Assembly (NCBI GenBank): GCA_029891345.1
Contig: CM057009.1
Span: 234,103,178 to 234,167,177 of the forward strand
Direction of reading: 5' to 3'
Length of the DNA: 64,000 nt
Source: Dryococelus australis
Taxonomy: Eukaryota; Arthropoda; Insecta; Phasmatodea; Phasmatidae
In this document: positions 1 to 13,343 of the stretch, piece after piece
Numbering within the stretch: the first letter of the stretch is position 1
How the letters are laid out: every line of letters begins with the position of its first letter
Program-made: the position numbers and the translations under genes
Notes under the pieces: generated by a model
The model's input: only the letters and a program-made list of their open reading frames with translations
The model's database searches: none
Told to the model about the DNA's origin: nothing

Positions 1-534
1 TAAAAAATATACTGAAAATAATAACTTATTGCTGGGATAGTAAAAAAAAATATTATATGTAAATACTTAAAAATTATATGAAAATAAAAATTAAATAATT
101 AAAAATTATATAAGTTAAAAATATACTTAAAAATAAACGAGAGTGACACCAGTGCTCCCAGCAGTCAACTAAAGAACTAATATGATGGTCGGAAACAAAT
201 GACAAACAAAAAAACCAAGATGCCATTCTTCAGCAACAGCTGTTTAAGCAAATATGCCAGGTCGAACAAATGTACAAACAAATGACAAACGAATGTGAGA
301 GGAAGAGAGAAAGAAACAACAGAAGGAGAGGAAGGAAAGAGAGGAAGAAATAAAGAATGCAAAAGAGAAAAAATGGGAGCATTCAGAAAAACCCCCCAGC
401 ATGATGAGGCTATATGAAATGATAGCACATGAAAAAACAACTTTGAAAGGTATAGCATGAAACATGACATACTGGCTACCAAAATGTCGGTCCAAGACAT
501 TGATGTACTGGCTACCAACATGGCATAATCCAAG
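1..534. other. AT-rich sequence without a recognised gene
   Basis: The first 130 bases are almost pure A/T. Positions 295-375 are purine-rich (GAGAGGAAG-like). Two overlapping minus-strand open frames fall here, but they are low-complexity, Ser/Phe/Leu-rich and look like the complement of the purine tract. No motif, splice pair or RNA gene was seen. Confidence 0.6.
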
Positions 535-540
535 ATGGCA

Positions 541-765
541 GCTGATCCTCACCTCCTCTGCCTGAAGCCTATGTCCCTTAAGGAACATTATCTATCTACT
601 CACATACTCATTATGCAATTACATGTCATTACACATAATTACCCTCTATGGGATTTGAACCAAGGACTGTATGCCCCAGCTCCAACCCACCAAAAATGTC
701 AAACATCCACAAATGTTGCTTGGGTGCTTTGCACATTAAAAGGGTACGCTCACAAGCAATAGCAA
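541..765 (-). repeat. Possible tRNA-derived SINE head
   Basis: The minus strand carries a perfect RNA polymerase III B box (GGTTCAAATCC) at the complement of about 651-661. A weak A-box-like stretch lies about 35 bases upstream on that strand, near 685-700. This arrangement is typical of tRNA-derived SINEs or decayed tRNA pseudogenes. The A box has at least two mismatches, no clean cloverleaf could be drawn and no second copy was found in the window. It could be a chance B box. Confidence 0.3.
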
Positions 766-3700
766 ATTACAGCACACCTTAGAAGGGGTGGGAGAACCTG
801 TCAGCCAATCACAGCACACCTCCCAGGGGGAAAGGGAGATGATCTGTTTCCTTAGGTTAATCAAATGACACTTAACCCAGTGATGCTACCCAGTGGCCCA
901 GAACTTTCCCGCTACCCCTACTATCACATCTTCCGTGTATATGGACATGTTTCAATTGTTTGCTGTTCCTCAGTTGCTGGTTTGGCCTCCATGTTCCTGT
1001 GATGTAGGCTAATGTATGGACAGAAATTCAATATTGACTAGATGTGCTATGAAAAGTGCTCACATAGAGACTTACTGATGCCTTGTCTTGTTGCAACAAA
1101 AGACTTTGTTAGTTTGCCAACATTTTGACAACAGTTTCACTTCTCTACCTTACAGATAATGGAAATAATTAAAGTATGTAATTAGAGTTAGACTTTTTGG
1201 ACTCCTGTACGAACTGAAAGTTGTTTGCTTTATTTTAATACACTATTTTCTCATGAAACAATTTCCCATTAACTGTAAAATAATGAAGTAATGTAAAGAC
1301 ATGATAAAACACCACAAACTGAAATGCTTGCACACATATATTACCTAAGTTCAAAGTAATAAAAAAAAAAACAAAATGTATCATGAATGGTAACATCTAG
1401 GTTATAAAATTGTATCAAAACATAGCAATTGTTAGGAATGCGCTTTGTAAAACATACAAAATTGCTGCAGTAAACAGAAACAGACATATTTGACAAGGCA
1501 CATTTGTAAGTTATGCAAACAGGCACTTAGAGAGCAGATTCTATACATAGAAGGTCGATCGTTCACGCTTCAATGGCAGTCACAAATTCATCTGTATATG
1601 TATTCTTAAATAAACACACAAACCCGAACAATTAAAATCAAGCTACAAGGAAATGTTATGAGTGTCACAAATTATAGTCATGGCTACAATATATACCTGC
1701 CGCCAAGCCATTGAACATTTCTAAAAACAACTTCCACCCACTTGCCTAACAGAGTTGTTCACACATGCTCATATCTTACTGCTGAACAACACTGTTCACG
1801 TTCTATAAGTGGCAAGTTGATACAGCAATAAAAATAATTGTGGCTTTGGATTTTGTAAGGTAAATACGAAGTCTACTGATTACAGGTCCGGTAAACAGAG
1901 GCATTCCTGTATTGCAAAAAAAATTGTATACATTCACGTATTTTAGTGACTACTATGTTAATAATAAATTCGGTCATGTTTGACAAATAATTATCAGCAG
2001 TCAGCATACCGGCACACAAATTTAATCTGCAAATTTTAAGTTACACAATAGTAGATATAATAAATATATCATCAGGCCATGTTTTAAAAATAAGTAATCA
2101 GCAATTAGCATAGATGTGCATAAACTGAATATGAATTTTTTTTAAATTACAAAATAGAAAATAGAATAAATATATAATTAATGGCTTTAACAACAGGCTA
2201 ATTATTAAGTTCAACTAAGTCAACTGTGAGTAGGTGTACCAGATTATGATGTAAATGAAAATTGCACTTGTATTTTTTTTTGCCACAGCTGTAGTAAATA
2301 TATTTCTGCATGGTGACTTTGTTTGTTCATAGTCTTGCAGGACTGTCAATAAGGAAATGTGACTTATTTAACACCTTTCAGGCTGTTAAGGAATATGGTC
2401 ATAAATTAAGTATACCCATAATGTTTACTACTGCTTATCATTTAAGAATTTATTACGGTCCTTACATAGAGTCAAACTGAATTTTTAGTAATACCAGTGT
2501 AAACATTCAAGCATCTTATGCTCTTGTACAGGAAATGTTAACATAATATTATGGATGTAGTAAGGATATTAATTGTATTACCATTCTTTTAGTCAGTATA
2601 AATTTAATGTATTATCATTGTACTTACCGCAAAGTGGGAAAGTACATCATTTTTCTCTTCAGGTTCATAACCAGATATCAGTAATTTTGTTGGTCTATGA
2701 TCCAAAGAGACATGTGTATATGTGCCACGGGGCCTGCAATAAATTTAATGATATTTATAAATACTTTCACAACACATGCTACATTCACCAACAGTAAAAC
2801 AACACTTTCTATTTCAACAATAAGAGTTTTAAAATAAGAAATAATACCTTTGATCAAACACTGTCACAATTTTTAAATGTTTATACATCTTATTGGCAAA
2901 GAAAAGAATTTCAGAATTGAATTCATTAAACTGTTCTCAAATGAAAACGACTCACTACTTTGAACTGTTATTTCTTCCTTTGTTTCTGTAATTCCTTTCA
3001 ATCAGATGGATTAACATACATGTTTACTTCATTTCATAAAAAAAAAAGGACAAAACATAACTTTGTTTCCAAGAACTTCTTGCATATATCAGGACAAACA
3101 TTCATTCAAAACATTGGGGCAAAGGAAGACAAGTGGTATATTTTATAGTAATATAGCTAATGTATATGCAATATGCTTCAATCATATTGGGCAATAACAA
3201 GAGATATCAAAAAGTTCTTGAGAAAAATTATACCTTACTATCCTTCAGCACGTAAATATCAAGAAATAAATCACTAAAACTATCTGGCAGCCAAACAATA
3301 TCATACAGCAAAAATGTCACAGTAAGTCAATACTATTTAAATCAAAAAGACTTCAAACAAAAAGCAATTTCAGATTTTTGCAACATAAGTACAGTAAAAA
3401 ATAAACATTTATTTTACATTTTACACATAAATTTATTAGGTTATAAGTTGATCTTCAGATACATTCAACTCTCGAATTTTCAGGAGCAGATCAACCGGTT
3501 TGGGGCTTAACCGGGCCATATTCCCTTTCCAAAAACACTTTATACTTTACATACTTACATACATCTTGGTAACATTTTGCAGCATTGCTGCTATCTAGGC
3601 ATTAGTTCCCCCTGCCACCACTAACACAGCATACAGACTTCCACCTTGGCAGGCTCAAATACCCCTCCTTTCTCCTTGTCTCTCCCCTCTCCTCTTACAC

Positions 3701-6226
3701 TTCCTGCATGTCACTGATATGAATGGAGGGGGTTATTGAGTCTTAAAAGGTAAGGGGCACGATTTCCTCCAAACTTCACTTCTTGATCACCAGCAACAGC
3801 GAACGGATCATCACCACTACTGCTGTGGTAGCTGTCTGCTCCACCTACTGCTACGATGGATAGTTGAAATATTGTAATACCTTTTCTGCATCTATTTTGG
3901 ATAACCGATAATTTCACGTAATGTTTAGTTGACAGTGCTTTGTGAAGTAGGATGAGAACGCAACATAACGGTGAATGTGTAGCATTACAGATACATGTAT
4001 ATAATTTATATATTCAGGAAATATTTAAATTGTTTGTATTTCAGTCAAGGATAGTAATTCATTTAATATTTAAAAGGTTGTCGCAATGATAACTTGTTTG
4101 TATTTTATATTTTTTTGTTTTTTCCAAATTTATTATTCTTCTTTCCTCATTTCAGTAACAGACGTCATAGGACGATAGCGCATCTTTTACTTTTTACTGG
4201 GTTAGTAAACTAAACACATCACAGCCGCATTCTACGACATGGTGAAACAAGGAAAATAACAGAGGTCACTTTTAGCTGACGTGACTGCTCGAAAACAATA
4301 CATCCGAATTCAGGAAAATACCGCACCCAGCAATGCTACGATTGGACCACTTTTCAATGAGGAAACTTTTGATCTATATATAGGGAAGCACAACATTTCT
4401 CGGGTATCACAAAACATCACAACAGTTCATAGCAGCACGATCGTTTGTCAGTCGGACAGCCTGCAACGAGTGATCACGTGACTTGCACCGACCAGCGCAC
4501 GCGACTTTAACCATCTTTTATATTTCAGACATTTCAAATAACTATTAAATTTATTTTCCATTGGTGGGAGAAGTCAATAGGGCACCGGGAGAGAAAAGTA
4601 ACTATTCTCTCTCGTCTTTGTAACTCTTAAAGTGAGAAGTTTGGTTTTATGAAGGTTGCCATTCTTTCTTTTTTTTGTCTTTGTTTGTCAGAGCTGCGAG
4701 TGTCAACTGTTTGTTTTTGCCGAGAAGACAATAAATCTCCAGTAAACATTTAACATCTTTTATTTATTAGCAATTTGGTATCAACAAACTTTCATTATTA
4801 TGTAGTCAAAGTCTCCAACTCACGCTGAGCTAGTTCATTGGTGTTTACTGAGGACTACAACAAGAGAACAGGACAGTAACCTGTTACAAGTGTTGGACAG
4901 GCAATTATTTTATAGGGGCTGAAATGTTGATCATGACTTATATTTTCCCAGAAATTAATCATGTATGCGGTTTTAGTGAACTTGATTTTGCTAGTCGGCT
5001 GTAATTTCTAGTAATTTAGTATGCGGTATTTCTCTGAGTGTTTGGTCAGGTTTAAGAAGTTTAATTAAGCTGAATATTTCGCAGACGCTGCCCCGTTTGG
5101 CTGGCCTGGCCACTTGTAATTGTTTGCACTAAGCTGTCCACACTCAGTGATGGAAGACAAAATGTTTTATTACTTTGTTATTGTTCAGTTTTATCGATTG
5201 GTGCTGTGGTAGGCCCCTTTTAAAAATTGTTTAGGGTGCCTTCGATCAAATATTAATCCTTTTTAATGTATACATTTTAGTATGTGCCTTTAGTTCATTC
5301 GCCATTTAATGGACCGCCCTGGTTGCGGTGAGCGATGAAATGGGAAAGTAGTACCTGATATTGGTTAGTAACTATTTTATTGATATAGTGTTTGTTAATC
5401 TAAATTGGAGTCACTTAGTTTTCTATGAATGTGCTCATAAATATTATAGGGATTAATTGATAATGAACTTTCCCCTTTTGTGGATTAAGGGGCTTGTATA
5501 TGATTCTGCTACGCCTAATTGATAGTGATACATGGCTGAGTGTAAAATAGGAATAACAGTAGTGAGGAATTTGTCTCAGACATTTTATGTTGAAAATCAC
5601 AGTAACATTAAATTGTCTAACTCTTGTCAAAGACACGTCACCCTGACTATGTACCTACATTTATGTGCACACGAGCCTGAAAACTGCTAAGCATGTTCCA
5701 TTATGTATTTTACTGATTTTTAGGTAGAATTTATGCTGGGATTGCTGTTGAGTAATCATATTTGGCCCCTGATTAAATGTTATTAGGTTTTTAATGATAT
5801 TAATCTTTACACTTTGTATTTTGCTGCTTGGTGCAGTTATGTTTATATGGAATTCCCATCAACTTCCAAGACCGCTTGTATTGCGGAGTATTCGAATGGT
5901 GCTAAAGTTTATAGAGGACGTTATGTTTGCCCTTCCTTTAAAACATGGGGTTTTGCTCAGTCTGCCTGTAGTCAGTTTTAACATGATTGTGAATCATTTG
6001 GAATGTGCGTGATTGCTACGAGCAGAGGATAATATTATGCTTATTGAATTATTAAGCACACCAGCTGCAAATGTTTGCTATTAATTTATCGTAATCTGTT
6101 TACTACCTGTATTAGGTGTGATGTAAAGAGTTGCAATTGTAATAAAATTATTACAAAATGGAAACTTTATTTGTGGTTACTTTGTAAATGAACTACTAAG
6201 GTGGTTCAAAACTGCACTACTCTGCT
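766..6226. other. Long AT-rich non-coding stretch; possible LTR near 4.55-4.79 kb
   Basis: Open frames here are short and match nothing recognised. One stretch deserves mention. Near 4560-4790 the sequence changes to a T-rich leader, an AATAAA at about 4730, and then TTGGTATCAACAAAC at about 4777, which resembles a retroelement primer-binding site just after an LTR. It lies 1.4 kb upstream of the Gag relic at 6227, so it could be the 5' LTR of that element. No second LTR copy was found, so this is only a guess. The rest shows nothing recognisable. Confidence 0.4.
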
Positions 6227-6787
6227 TTGTTTCTTGTGTGTTCCACGTACTCTGCCGTCAACATGAGCCTTTCAGTGGGATTCATCTACTCATTGAGCAA
6301 GACTGATCTGCTGTCAATGCTGCACGACTATGAGATCAATGCAGACGACTTGTTAATGGTGGCACAACTACGCCAACTTGCTGTGCAACGTGTGCGGGAG
6401 GAAAATGCAGCCTCCTTACAACAGACCATGCCTGGCCAGGCTGCCCCGGTGAGCCAATCGCCTGTTTCTGTTAAACTCTTTATGCTGTCCTTCAACCAAA
6501 TCTGTCCATTGAAGTCAGTGGAACCTGTTTCAGTCCTGACTTTCTTTATTGCGGTACATAAATTAGCTTGTTTACATTTGTGTCATAACAATCATTTGTT
6601 AAATGCACTCACGGTCAAGGTCAAAGGCCTTGTTTTGCAGTTGTACGAAGAGTTGATGCTACCGCAGAGCGGAACATTTGTGGGCTTTAAGATGCATGTC
6701 TTGTACGCATTATTTCCCGTGCAAGTTATGCGCCAATGTGAAACCAATTTGGTCTATAGTTGTCAAAAACCTGAAGAGACTGTTTGA
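6227..6787 (+). pseudogene. Ty3/Gypsy Gag relic, N-terminal and capsid-like part
   Basis: An open frame of 186 codons starts with a short helical segment rich in Leu, Asp and Arg (residues about 20-65). It resembles the N-terminal region seen in arthropod Gypsy Gag proteins. After a less coherent middle comes a capsid-like stretch (FVGFKMHVLYALFPVQ). The frame stops at 6787, but Gag-like sequence appears to continue in the same direction to the zinc knuckles at 7110-7230, so the stop is a disabling mutation. Gag would package the element RNA into a particle. The family assignment depends mainly on the downstream zinc knuckles and protease; alone this segment would be hypothetical. Confidence 0.5.
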
Positions 6788-7060
6788 CATTTTATCAAAT
6801 AAGTCAATGCCTTTCACGACGCTTTAGGTCTGGCTGTAAATGAGCTAGTATTAGTAAAAACTATTGTTGGTAATTTTGCTCCGCATGTAAAGGTTCAATG
6901 TATGATGATGTTTACACCAACGACTTTTAATGAGTAGCATCAAATAGCTATTGAAGTAGATGGCAGGGTTGCGGCTGCGCACAAATATGTTAAGGATTTT
7001 CCACCTCCGGTTTTTGATCGTGCAAATACGTCAGCCAAGGTATCAAGACAGTCACTTCAG

Positions 7061-7250
7061 GTGCAAAATGTTGTGAGAAATGAGCGACGTGGATTAGCGG
7101 TGCGTTGCGCCAACTGTACCATCTTAGGTCACAGTTCAGCCGAATGTCTGTCGGAAAAGCGCAGTCTAAATGAAAAGCGATGCTTCCGCTGTGGTGAGAC
7201 CGGGTATTTGAGAAATTTTTGTCCCAAGTCGGGAAACGAGGCGTGACTGG
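7061..7250 (+). pseudogene. Gag nucleocapsid with two zinc knuckles, second altered
   Basis: The reading frame from 7061 contains two CCHC-type knuckles. The first (CANCTILGHSSAEC) keeps the full C-x2-C-x4-H-x4-C spacing. The second (CFRCGETGYLRNFC) has the same spacing but Tyr in place of the zinc-binding His. Such knuckles bind element RNA in retroelement Gag proteins. An Arg/Lys-rich linker precedes the pair, as is usual for nucleocapsid. The frame closes at 7246, just upstream of the protease in an overlapping frame. The His-to-Tyr change and the flanking breaks indicate a dead copy. Confidence 0.75.
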
Positions 7251-7883
7251 TGCACGACATGGTGGCACTGGTCAGCGGCTTCATGCAAAACCACGTAGTC
7301 TATCTAACTGTTCTGTGTGCGTCATCTGTGGTGGCCATAATTTTACAGCGCTTCTTGATACTGGTGCTACACATTTGGTTATGAACCGAGGGTTTTTGAA
7401 TAAATTGCTGGAATATAAAATTTTGTCGAGTGGTCACATTTGCAAAATGCCTGAAAGGAATGTTTGTTTTGCCAATGTGACACCTTGGTCTATTTGCATT
7501 TTAAGATAGGGAGGTTTGCTTGGACCTTCCCTATATTGGTATTTCCACTGCTTTCGCACGAGTTCATTCTTGGCTTAGAGTTTCTTGGGAAAACTCGTGC
7601 TACTGTTATTTTTGATGAAAATTTTCTCTCATTTGGTTTTGCTCTGAACATATGTGTCAATTTGAGTACTGAGGAAGGATTAGTAAATTTATCCACCATC
7701 GAGTCATGGGATGAGCAGGTAGTGAATTCTAATTCCAAATATTTAGTCCTTTCGATGAAGTTAAAACTTTTGAGTTATAGTAAATTGAATACTATTTCTG
7801 TACGAACAAACAGTTTCACTGTATCATCAAAACATTGCAAGTTCCAATCACCACTCTCTCATAAGAAGAACCACAAAAAATAA
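7219..7883 (+). pseudogene. Retropepsin (Gypsy protease) relic
   Basis: The frame 7219-7509 contains the catalytic retropepsin motif LLDTGATHLVMN at about 7350-7385, preceded by a GHNF strand. This is the arrangement of a retroviral-type aspartic protease that cleaves Gag-Pol. The sequence then shifts frame at about 7500. The frame from 7464 carries a second hallmark, an FILGLEFL stretch near 7564, equivalent to the hydrophobic-Leu-Gly-X-Asp/Glu-Phe-Leu segment that closes the fold. After about 7640 similarity fades, and no reverse transcriptase or integrase follows, so the element is truncated inside pol. Unlike the element at 43-49 kb, this one keeps an intact DTGA catalytic site. Confidence 0.75.
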
Positions 7884-9095
7884 CCACGCCTCACGAAATA
7901 CACTAACCTATAATTCCCCAACCCAACAATAAAAATAAATCAGAACCCTAACTATTATATAATGTGATCATAATAAAAACAAAACAGTTGGGAGTTGCAA
8001 CCAGCTATAGTAGTCTAATTACTGGACACAAGTTGTCAGTCTTTCAGTGTTTTCCATTGCATTCGTAGTTTGTTTACAAAGATAGTTTTCTTCACTGACG
8101 GAACAGATGTGGCGGAGGGTTACATCGTGGCCGCACTTCTTTTCGAGAACTGTCAAAATTTATTGAGTTATATGAAACAGAGTATACCATTAATTTTTTT
8201 ATGTAATTCACATAGTAGAACATAAGTTCCACTAATGACAAAGTAGTAACGAGATAGCGCTAAATGCAATATAACTTATTTACAAATATATGTTTATTCT
8301 TTTCAAATTTAATAGTAATTTACAATAAGCATTCAAGATCATAACAAGAAATAAAATACAATATTTTTTACTGTGTTAAATTGAAAATAAAAGCAGAAGT
8401 TTTGTAAACATAAACATATTATACACTGCAGTTTTAGAATCAAAGGTTGTATAAAATATCTTGGCTGTATAATTGACTTTGATTATTTCCGTTCAAAAGT
8501 GATGCTCTCGATAGTAAGCTGAGTTATTTTCTGTCTGCTCGTGTAAACAAATCACATCATTTATACAGTTTTATTTACAATCTTCTTTTACATTAGTCTG
8601 TAACATTTTGCTAAGTGAGAAAAGAAATTTAGTTATTTTTCACTGCATTAACGTCATTTTATTCATCTTGTGTTTATGTAATTGCAATGCTTATATAAAA
8701 TTTTTACTGCTTTATTTAGCATACATTATGTCGTGATGACAAAAAATGCATATTTATTTATATTTTGTATCTAGCTACCATGTTTCATTTTAATTCAAGC
8801 CTTTTGTAGTGGCCAGATAGGGCCGCACACATTACAAGTGAGGGTATAGCGACAAGAGTGAGGCGCTCATATTATTTTATAAACAGTGCCTCCTGACCTA
8901 CTCACCCAAGGAGAATATATTGGAAAAGTGAAGCGCCAACCCCCCCCCCCCCCCCCCCAGCACCCAAATGCAACCGAGAGATCAGAGCAGTACTACGTAT
9001 AGTTGTCGGAGCCGATGATGCCAGGTTCACCGAGGCTGAAGATGAGGACAACTCAACCATTCAGGCATAGAGGAGCTATTGGCCAACTGCAGATA
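7884..9095. other. Non-coding stretch with a poly-C run
   Basis: Mostly AT-rich with no recognised coding or RNA feature. A 19-base C run at 8940-8958 sits beside a more GC-balanced stretch (8810-9090) next to the transposon that begins at 9096. Confidence 0.6.
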
Positions 9096-10372
9096 CAGGA
9101 TGGTTACACAAAACATACAATTAATTTCCCTGACTTTTCCAGGTTTTCCCTGCCTATCACTAATTTTTTCCCCGACCTATACCAATAAAATAAAACCACA
9201 TTTTTCATAACTTTTATCTAACTGAAGCCTTGTACACAAACTAATATAAATGTTTATGAACTTACACTCTTGCATCTACCAATTTAATGAGAGGAATTTT
9301 AAGTAGTGTAATATGTTGACACGTGACACTGGGTGACCGACGACGATATAAAGGTTGGGGCAAGGTTTTAGTGTCTGTCATAGACACGCATGATATGACT
9401 GAGCTGACTATTGGCTGCTAACCAAACCCTGGCCGGTAGATAAGCTGAGGCGCGTGGCTTGACGGCACGGCACAAAGTCTGATGTACGCTTAACTGTCCT
9501 CTGTAACACTGGTTTACATACAGCCACAGGTTTACCTTACCTAGAGTGGGTGCAGCCCGGGGTAACTCCTGACTCAGCTGCTATTGCTGCTGGTACCGGC
9601 TGAACTCGTGCCCAGTCCTTGGGCAAAGGTGGTGATGCAGCTGGCGACGCTGGTAGGAGCCCGCAGAGGGCTGCTGGTCCTGCTGGGCTGGAACAACGGG
9701 TTCGCTATACCCTGTGGTACATGGAGTCCCTGGCGGAAGTACACAACGACTGGATGCAGCTTGCCAGTGGTCTTATAGGGAGGCTAAAATATGGAGTGTG
9801 GAGGGACTGGGAGGTGAGGCCTCTACAGTTGTAAAGCAGCTTGAGCTCGTTCCTGGGGGGTTAGACTGCAAAGGGCAGTTGGCGCTGGGTTACAGCTCAG
9901 GTTGGACTCTGTGGCAGGTGCTGCATTTCTAGATCTGCACCATTCCTATAGGTGTATGGCATAAAAAAAGGTACTAAGGTCAGTCATGCTAGGGAAGAGC
10001 AGGCAACGAGGATCCCTAGCTAGGTGTAAAGCCATTCATGGCCGAGCCAACCAGAGTCATACGCAATTACTCCAACTAAGTCTACAAACATTTTCATGTT
10101 TTATGAAATATCACTTCTTTGGCACCCCACCCCATAAGGAGCCTTTCAAAGACTTGGTTTCTGGTTTGAAGTATAGTACAAATAATGAAGCTCCAACTCA
10201 CCAGCCAGCATTCAGCAAATGTCGCTTTCACAAGGCCACCAATTGTAGGAACATCAAACATTTTTACAAAAATTCTCAGTTAATTCCCTGACATTTCCCG
10301 GTTTTCCCTAGCTGTTTGAAATTCCCTGATTTTTCCCTGTTTTCCAGGTTTTCCCTGTCTGTAGACACCCTG
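9096..10372. mobile_element. Non-autonomous DNA transposon with short TIRs and 5-bp target duplication
   Basis: The left end begins CAGGATGGTTACACA at 9096. The right end, read on the other strand from 10372, begins CAGGGTGTCTACAGA. These pair over about 15 bases with a few mismatches. AGATA lies immediately outside both ends (9091-9095 and 10373-10377) and fits a target-site duplication. Both subterminal regions carry repeated TTCCCTGA / TTTTCCAGG / TTTTCCCTG blocks (9125-9165 and 10280-10357), and the core at 9540-9950 is GC-rich. No transposase was found; the open frames at 9584-9932 overlap in several frames and look non-coding. Superfamily is unclear: the ends resemble hAT-type CAGGG termini, but an 8-bp duplication is not visible. 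Confidence 0.65.
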
Positions 10373-13343
10373 AGATACTTCATTTATGGTGAGCATAAAT
10401 CGGCTTGGCAGTGGACGTAAGGCTATCTATAGAGTCCTCGTTAATCATATTATTTCAATAATTAATTACCACTGGCAAGGATAGGCAGGTCACTAAATAA
10501 CACCACTAAGTAAAGAAGCACAAGTGCGCATATTGAGCATAGATTGCGTATAAATTCAGTGTAATTGATTCTGTCTTGATTCGTTCTACTACTGCAACCT
10601 TTGTGTTAATAAAAGTATTTGCATTTAGAGAATTCCCTGTTTAATTAGTCTCTTATACCGCCTGTCTACATATCCCCTGAGTGTTTCCCCTTCATACAGC
10701 ATACAGTATTAACGTAAAACATATATGAACCATTAATTGCGGAGTTGAAGTAGTTGTAAATCTAGAGAACAGAGACACGTGGAAGGGGAACGCTACACTT
10801 TGTAGCATGCCTTATGCTCATGCTTGACCAAGCCAGAAGTGATTAAATATAAGCCATGCCTTTAGCACGCCTCTTCACAAAGATCATCTTGTTTGTAGAC
10901 TATGAAACGTGGTGCGGAAATAAAATTGCCTTGAAAAATAAGGTCTTTACCAAGCCCAAGACTATCTTAAGCTCAGCCTTGAGACATGACTATGAATACC
11001 ACCCTAAGTGTGTCAGAAAAATATGTACATACACACATGCATGTGTTTATATTTATAGTTTTAGTATTATTCCTGGTTTTTGTGTTTATAATATATACAC
11101 ATACATGTTTATTTATATTTAGGTACATTTTTATATGTACATCCAAACAACTTAAAATTCTCATATTAAAAAAAAGTATATAGACATGCACACATATATG
11201 TAAATATGTGTGTGCATATAATGTAATATACATTTTTTTTTTCCTCGTATGTGTAACACAATTATTATCTAATTAGTTATAATTACTCATTACTGATAAT
11301 CCAAAACATTTTGCCAGTGATGGAATGTGAACATTCATTTTGACAGGTTGCATTCACATGGAAGTCATATGGCAATGTTTGTTTATATGTGGTGGAAGGA
11401 TACATCATGGTCATGAAAGTAGAACTTTAGCAGTGTTCCAAAAGTGCTCATTTTACAGAGCACCACCTTTAATAACTTTCAATTGCTGCACAAGTAGTAA
11501 AATCTTTAGCCACTATTAACAGTAAAAAATAATTATGGAAAAATTTTATATGGCAAGGATAAAAGAGAATATGCACATGAACACTCAGAGGACTGAACTC
11601 CAGTCACAGATAATCTCTGAACTGACTTGAAGTTACCATCACACATACAAAAACTTAACGTGTTTGTCTCTAGCAAAAAACAAAATTTACTACGACAATA
11701 TTGTCAATCAGGCAGGGACAAAGCAACAGTATCTCTTTCAAACACACTCCCACCACATCCCTATATGATAGCCATTCTTTGTGTAAGCAGATCACATGGA
11801 CTCACTCACAAGAGCAAATGACAGTAATCTTTACTCCACATGATACACATAAAAAAAAAAAAAGAAATTGTGAAGTTTCTTTCTTTTCCGCATATTAGAT
11901 GTGCAAGTCTCCAGGGTAACTTACACAAAACTTCTACTTTATTAATCTGGTACAGAAGGCTTCCGAACCTATAGAGTAGTAATATTTTTGCACAAATGTT
12001 AATCTACACACAACCATGAAAGTTAATGTACCAAAACTATGAACTCATTACATACACACACATGCTCGCATGCATGCACAGGCATGAATATGCAGACAGA
12101 GTTTTTGCCAATCACTGCCAGTCCCTGTAGTATGTTTCCCAGTTGCCCAGAGTGTTGAAATGTGGCACCGCCGCCGGTCTCGCACCTTTATGGATTGGTC
12201 TGGTCAGGCGCACACTTGTGAAACACGTGTGTTTTGTTCACTTCCTCATGTATTGTTTGTGCTGATGCCTCCAAAATGTTTTGCAGATGTGAACTTCACG
12301 CAAAATTTTTTCCAAGAGTTATATATTTTTTCCTGCTATGAAAATGCAGAGGAAATGATGTGTATCTGGCTGCTACAGCAACTATTCATCGGGAACTTGT
12401 TCAGGCTATGTAAGTCTATTTTTTTTCCCACAAGCAGAAGAGCAAATGCTGAAAATGGAATAAAAACATTCTTATGGATGACTTATATTTATTTATAACA
12501 AATACATTCTATAAAATTCTGAATGCAGCTCTGACTAGACTGGGGATGTAGAGAACGTCAATGGTATACATAAAATATTTAGAAAACCAAGCTCAAAAGC
12601 ATTATACATTAGACACCGAGTGCCTTCAATGAATTCCGTTGTGTGTACAAACATTTCATTGAGTGTGACAAATCAATGACTGAGATTTATAGAGGTAAAA
12701 ATGGTTTGTATAGGAATATCCATGAAAATGTCTAATTTTAAAACAAAATGTGGTACCTAGCATTTTACCATCATTACAGTCTTACTTAAGTTAGCCACAG
12801 ATATCTCACCAAAGTGACCTAAAAGAAATAAGGCAACACTTTGATGCATATGCTAACAAGAGACAAAGTATTTTGCATAAGGATTTAAAGGTCATCTAAG
12901 CCTGATAACCTTTAATGCAAGTATTTGAGTAGTTGTTCTTGTTCCTGTTACTTTAATGCAGACTGTCGTTGAGAATACACATAAAAATTTTACTTCAGTA
13001 CATACGGGAAGTTATTTATTTTAATTCATGTGACAACTATAGTGCAGTTAGAATTTCTGTAATAACAACTAGAATTTTGCAATAAATCTTATTCTGTTAG
13101 CACAGTAGTTTATGCATTTCTGATATACAACAGGCCATGTGCATACTACAGTGTTATCAGACAAAATAAATAGTTTGTTGGTTCTGCCACACCGTAAGTA
13201 TCTGCAACAAATACCTTATTGTCTAGAATTCTGGCATCTCCTAACAAGAGAAATAGAAACAATCACTAACCATGACAGTTAATGGCTTGGATACATGAGA
13301 GAAGTATGTAGTTTTACAAGGTGACTAAATATATGTCAACACT
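10373..13343. other. Non-coding stretch with alternating purine-pyrimidine hairpins
   Basis: There is no recognised gene. Between 10985 and 11230 the sequence is rich in TG/CA and TA steps and contains an imperfect palindrome at about 11180-11222 (TGCACACATAT paired with ATATGTGTGTGCA), which could fold as a hairpin. Open frames at 10856-11233 and 12160-12498 match nothing recognised and have low-complexity translations. Confidence 0.55.

Noticed and set aside
177-588. Two overlapping minus-strand open frames of about 115 codons
   Set aside because: They are complementary to a purine-rich tract, low in complexity, and overlap each other in different frames.
9584-9932. Three overlapping plus-strand frames in the GC-rich core of the transposon
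   Set aside because: Three frames are open over the same bases, which is expected from GC-rich, stop-poor DNA. No protein family was recognised.
10973-11233. Open frame rich in Tyr, Cys and His
   Set aside because: Its composition follows an alternating CA/TG and TA tract.
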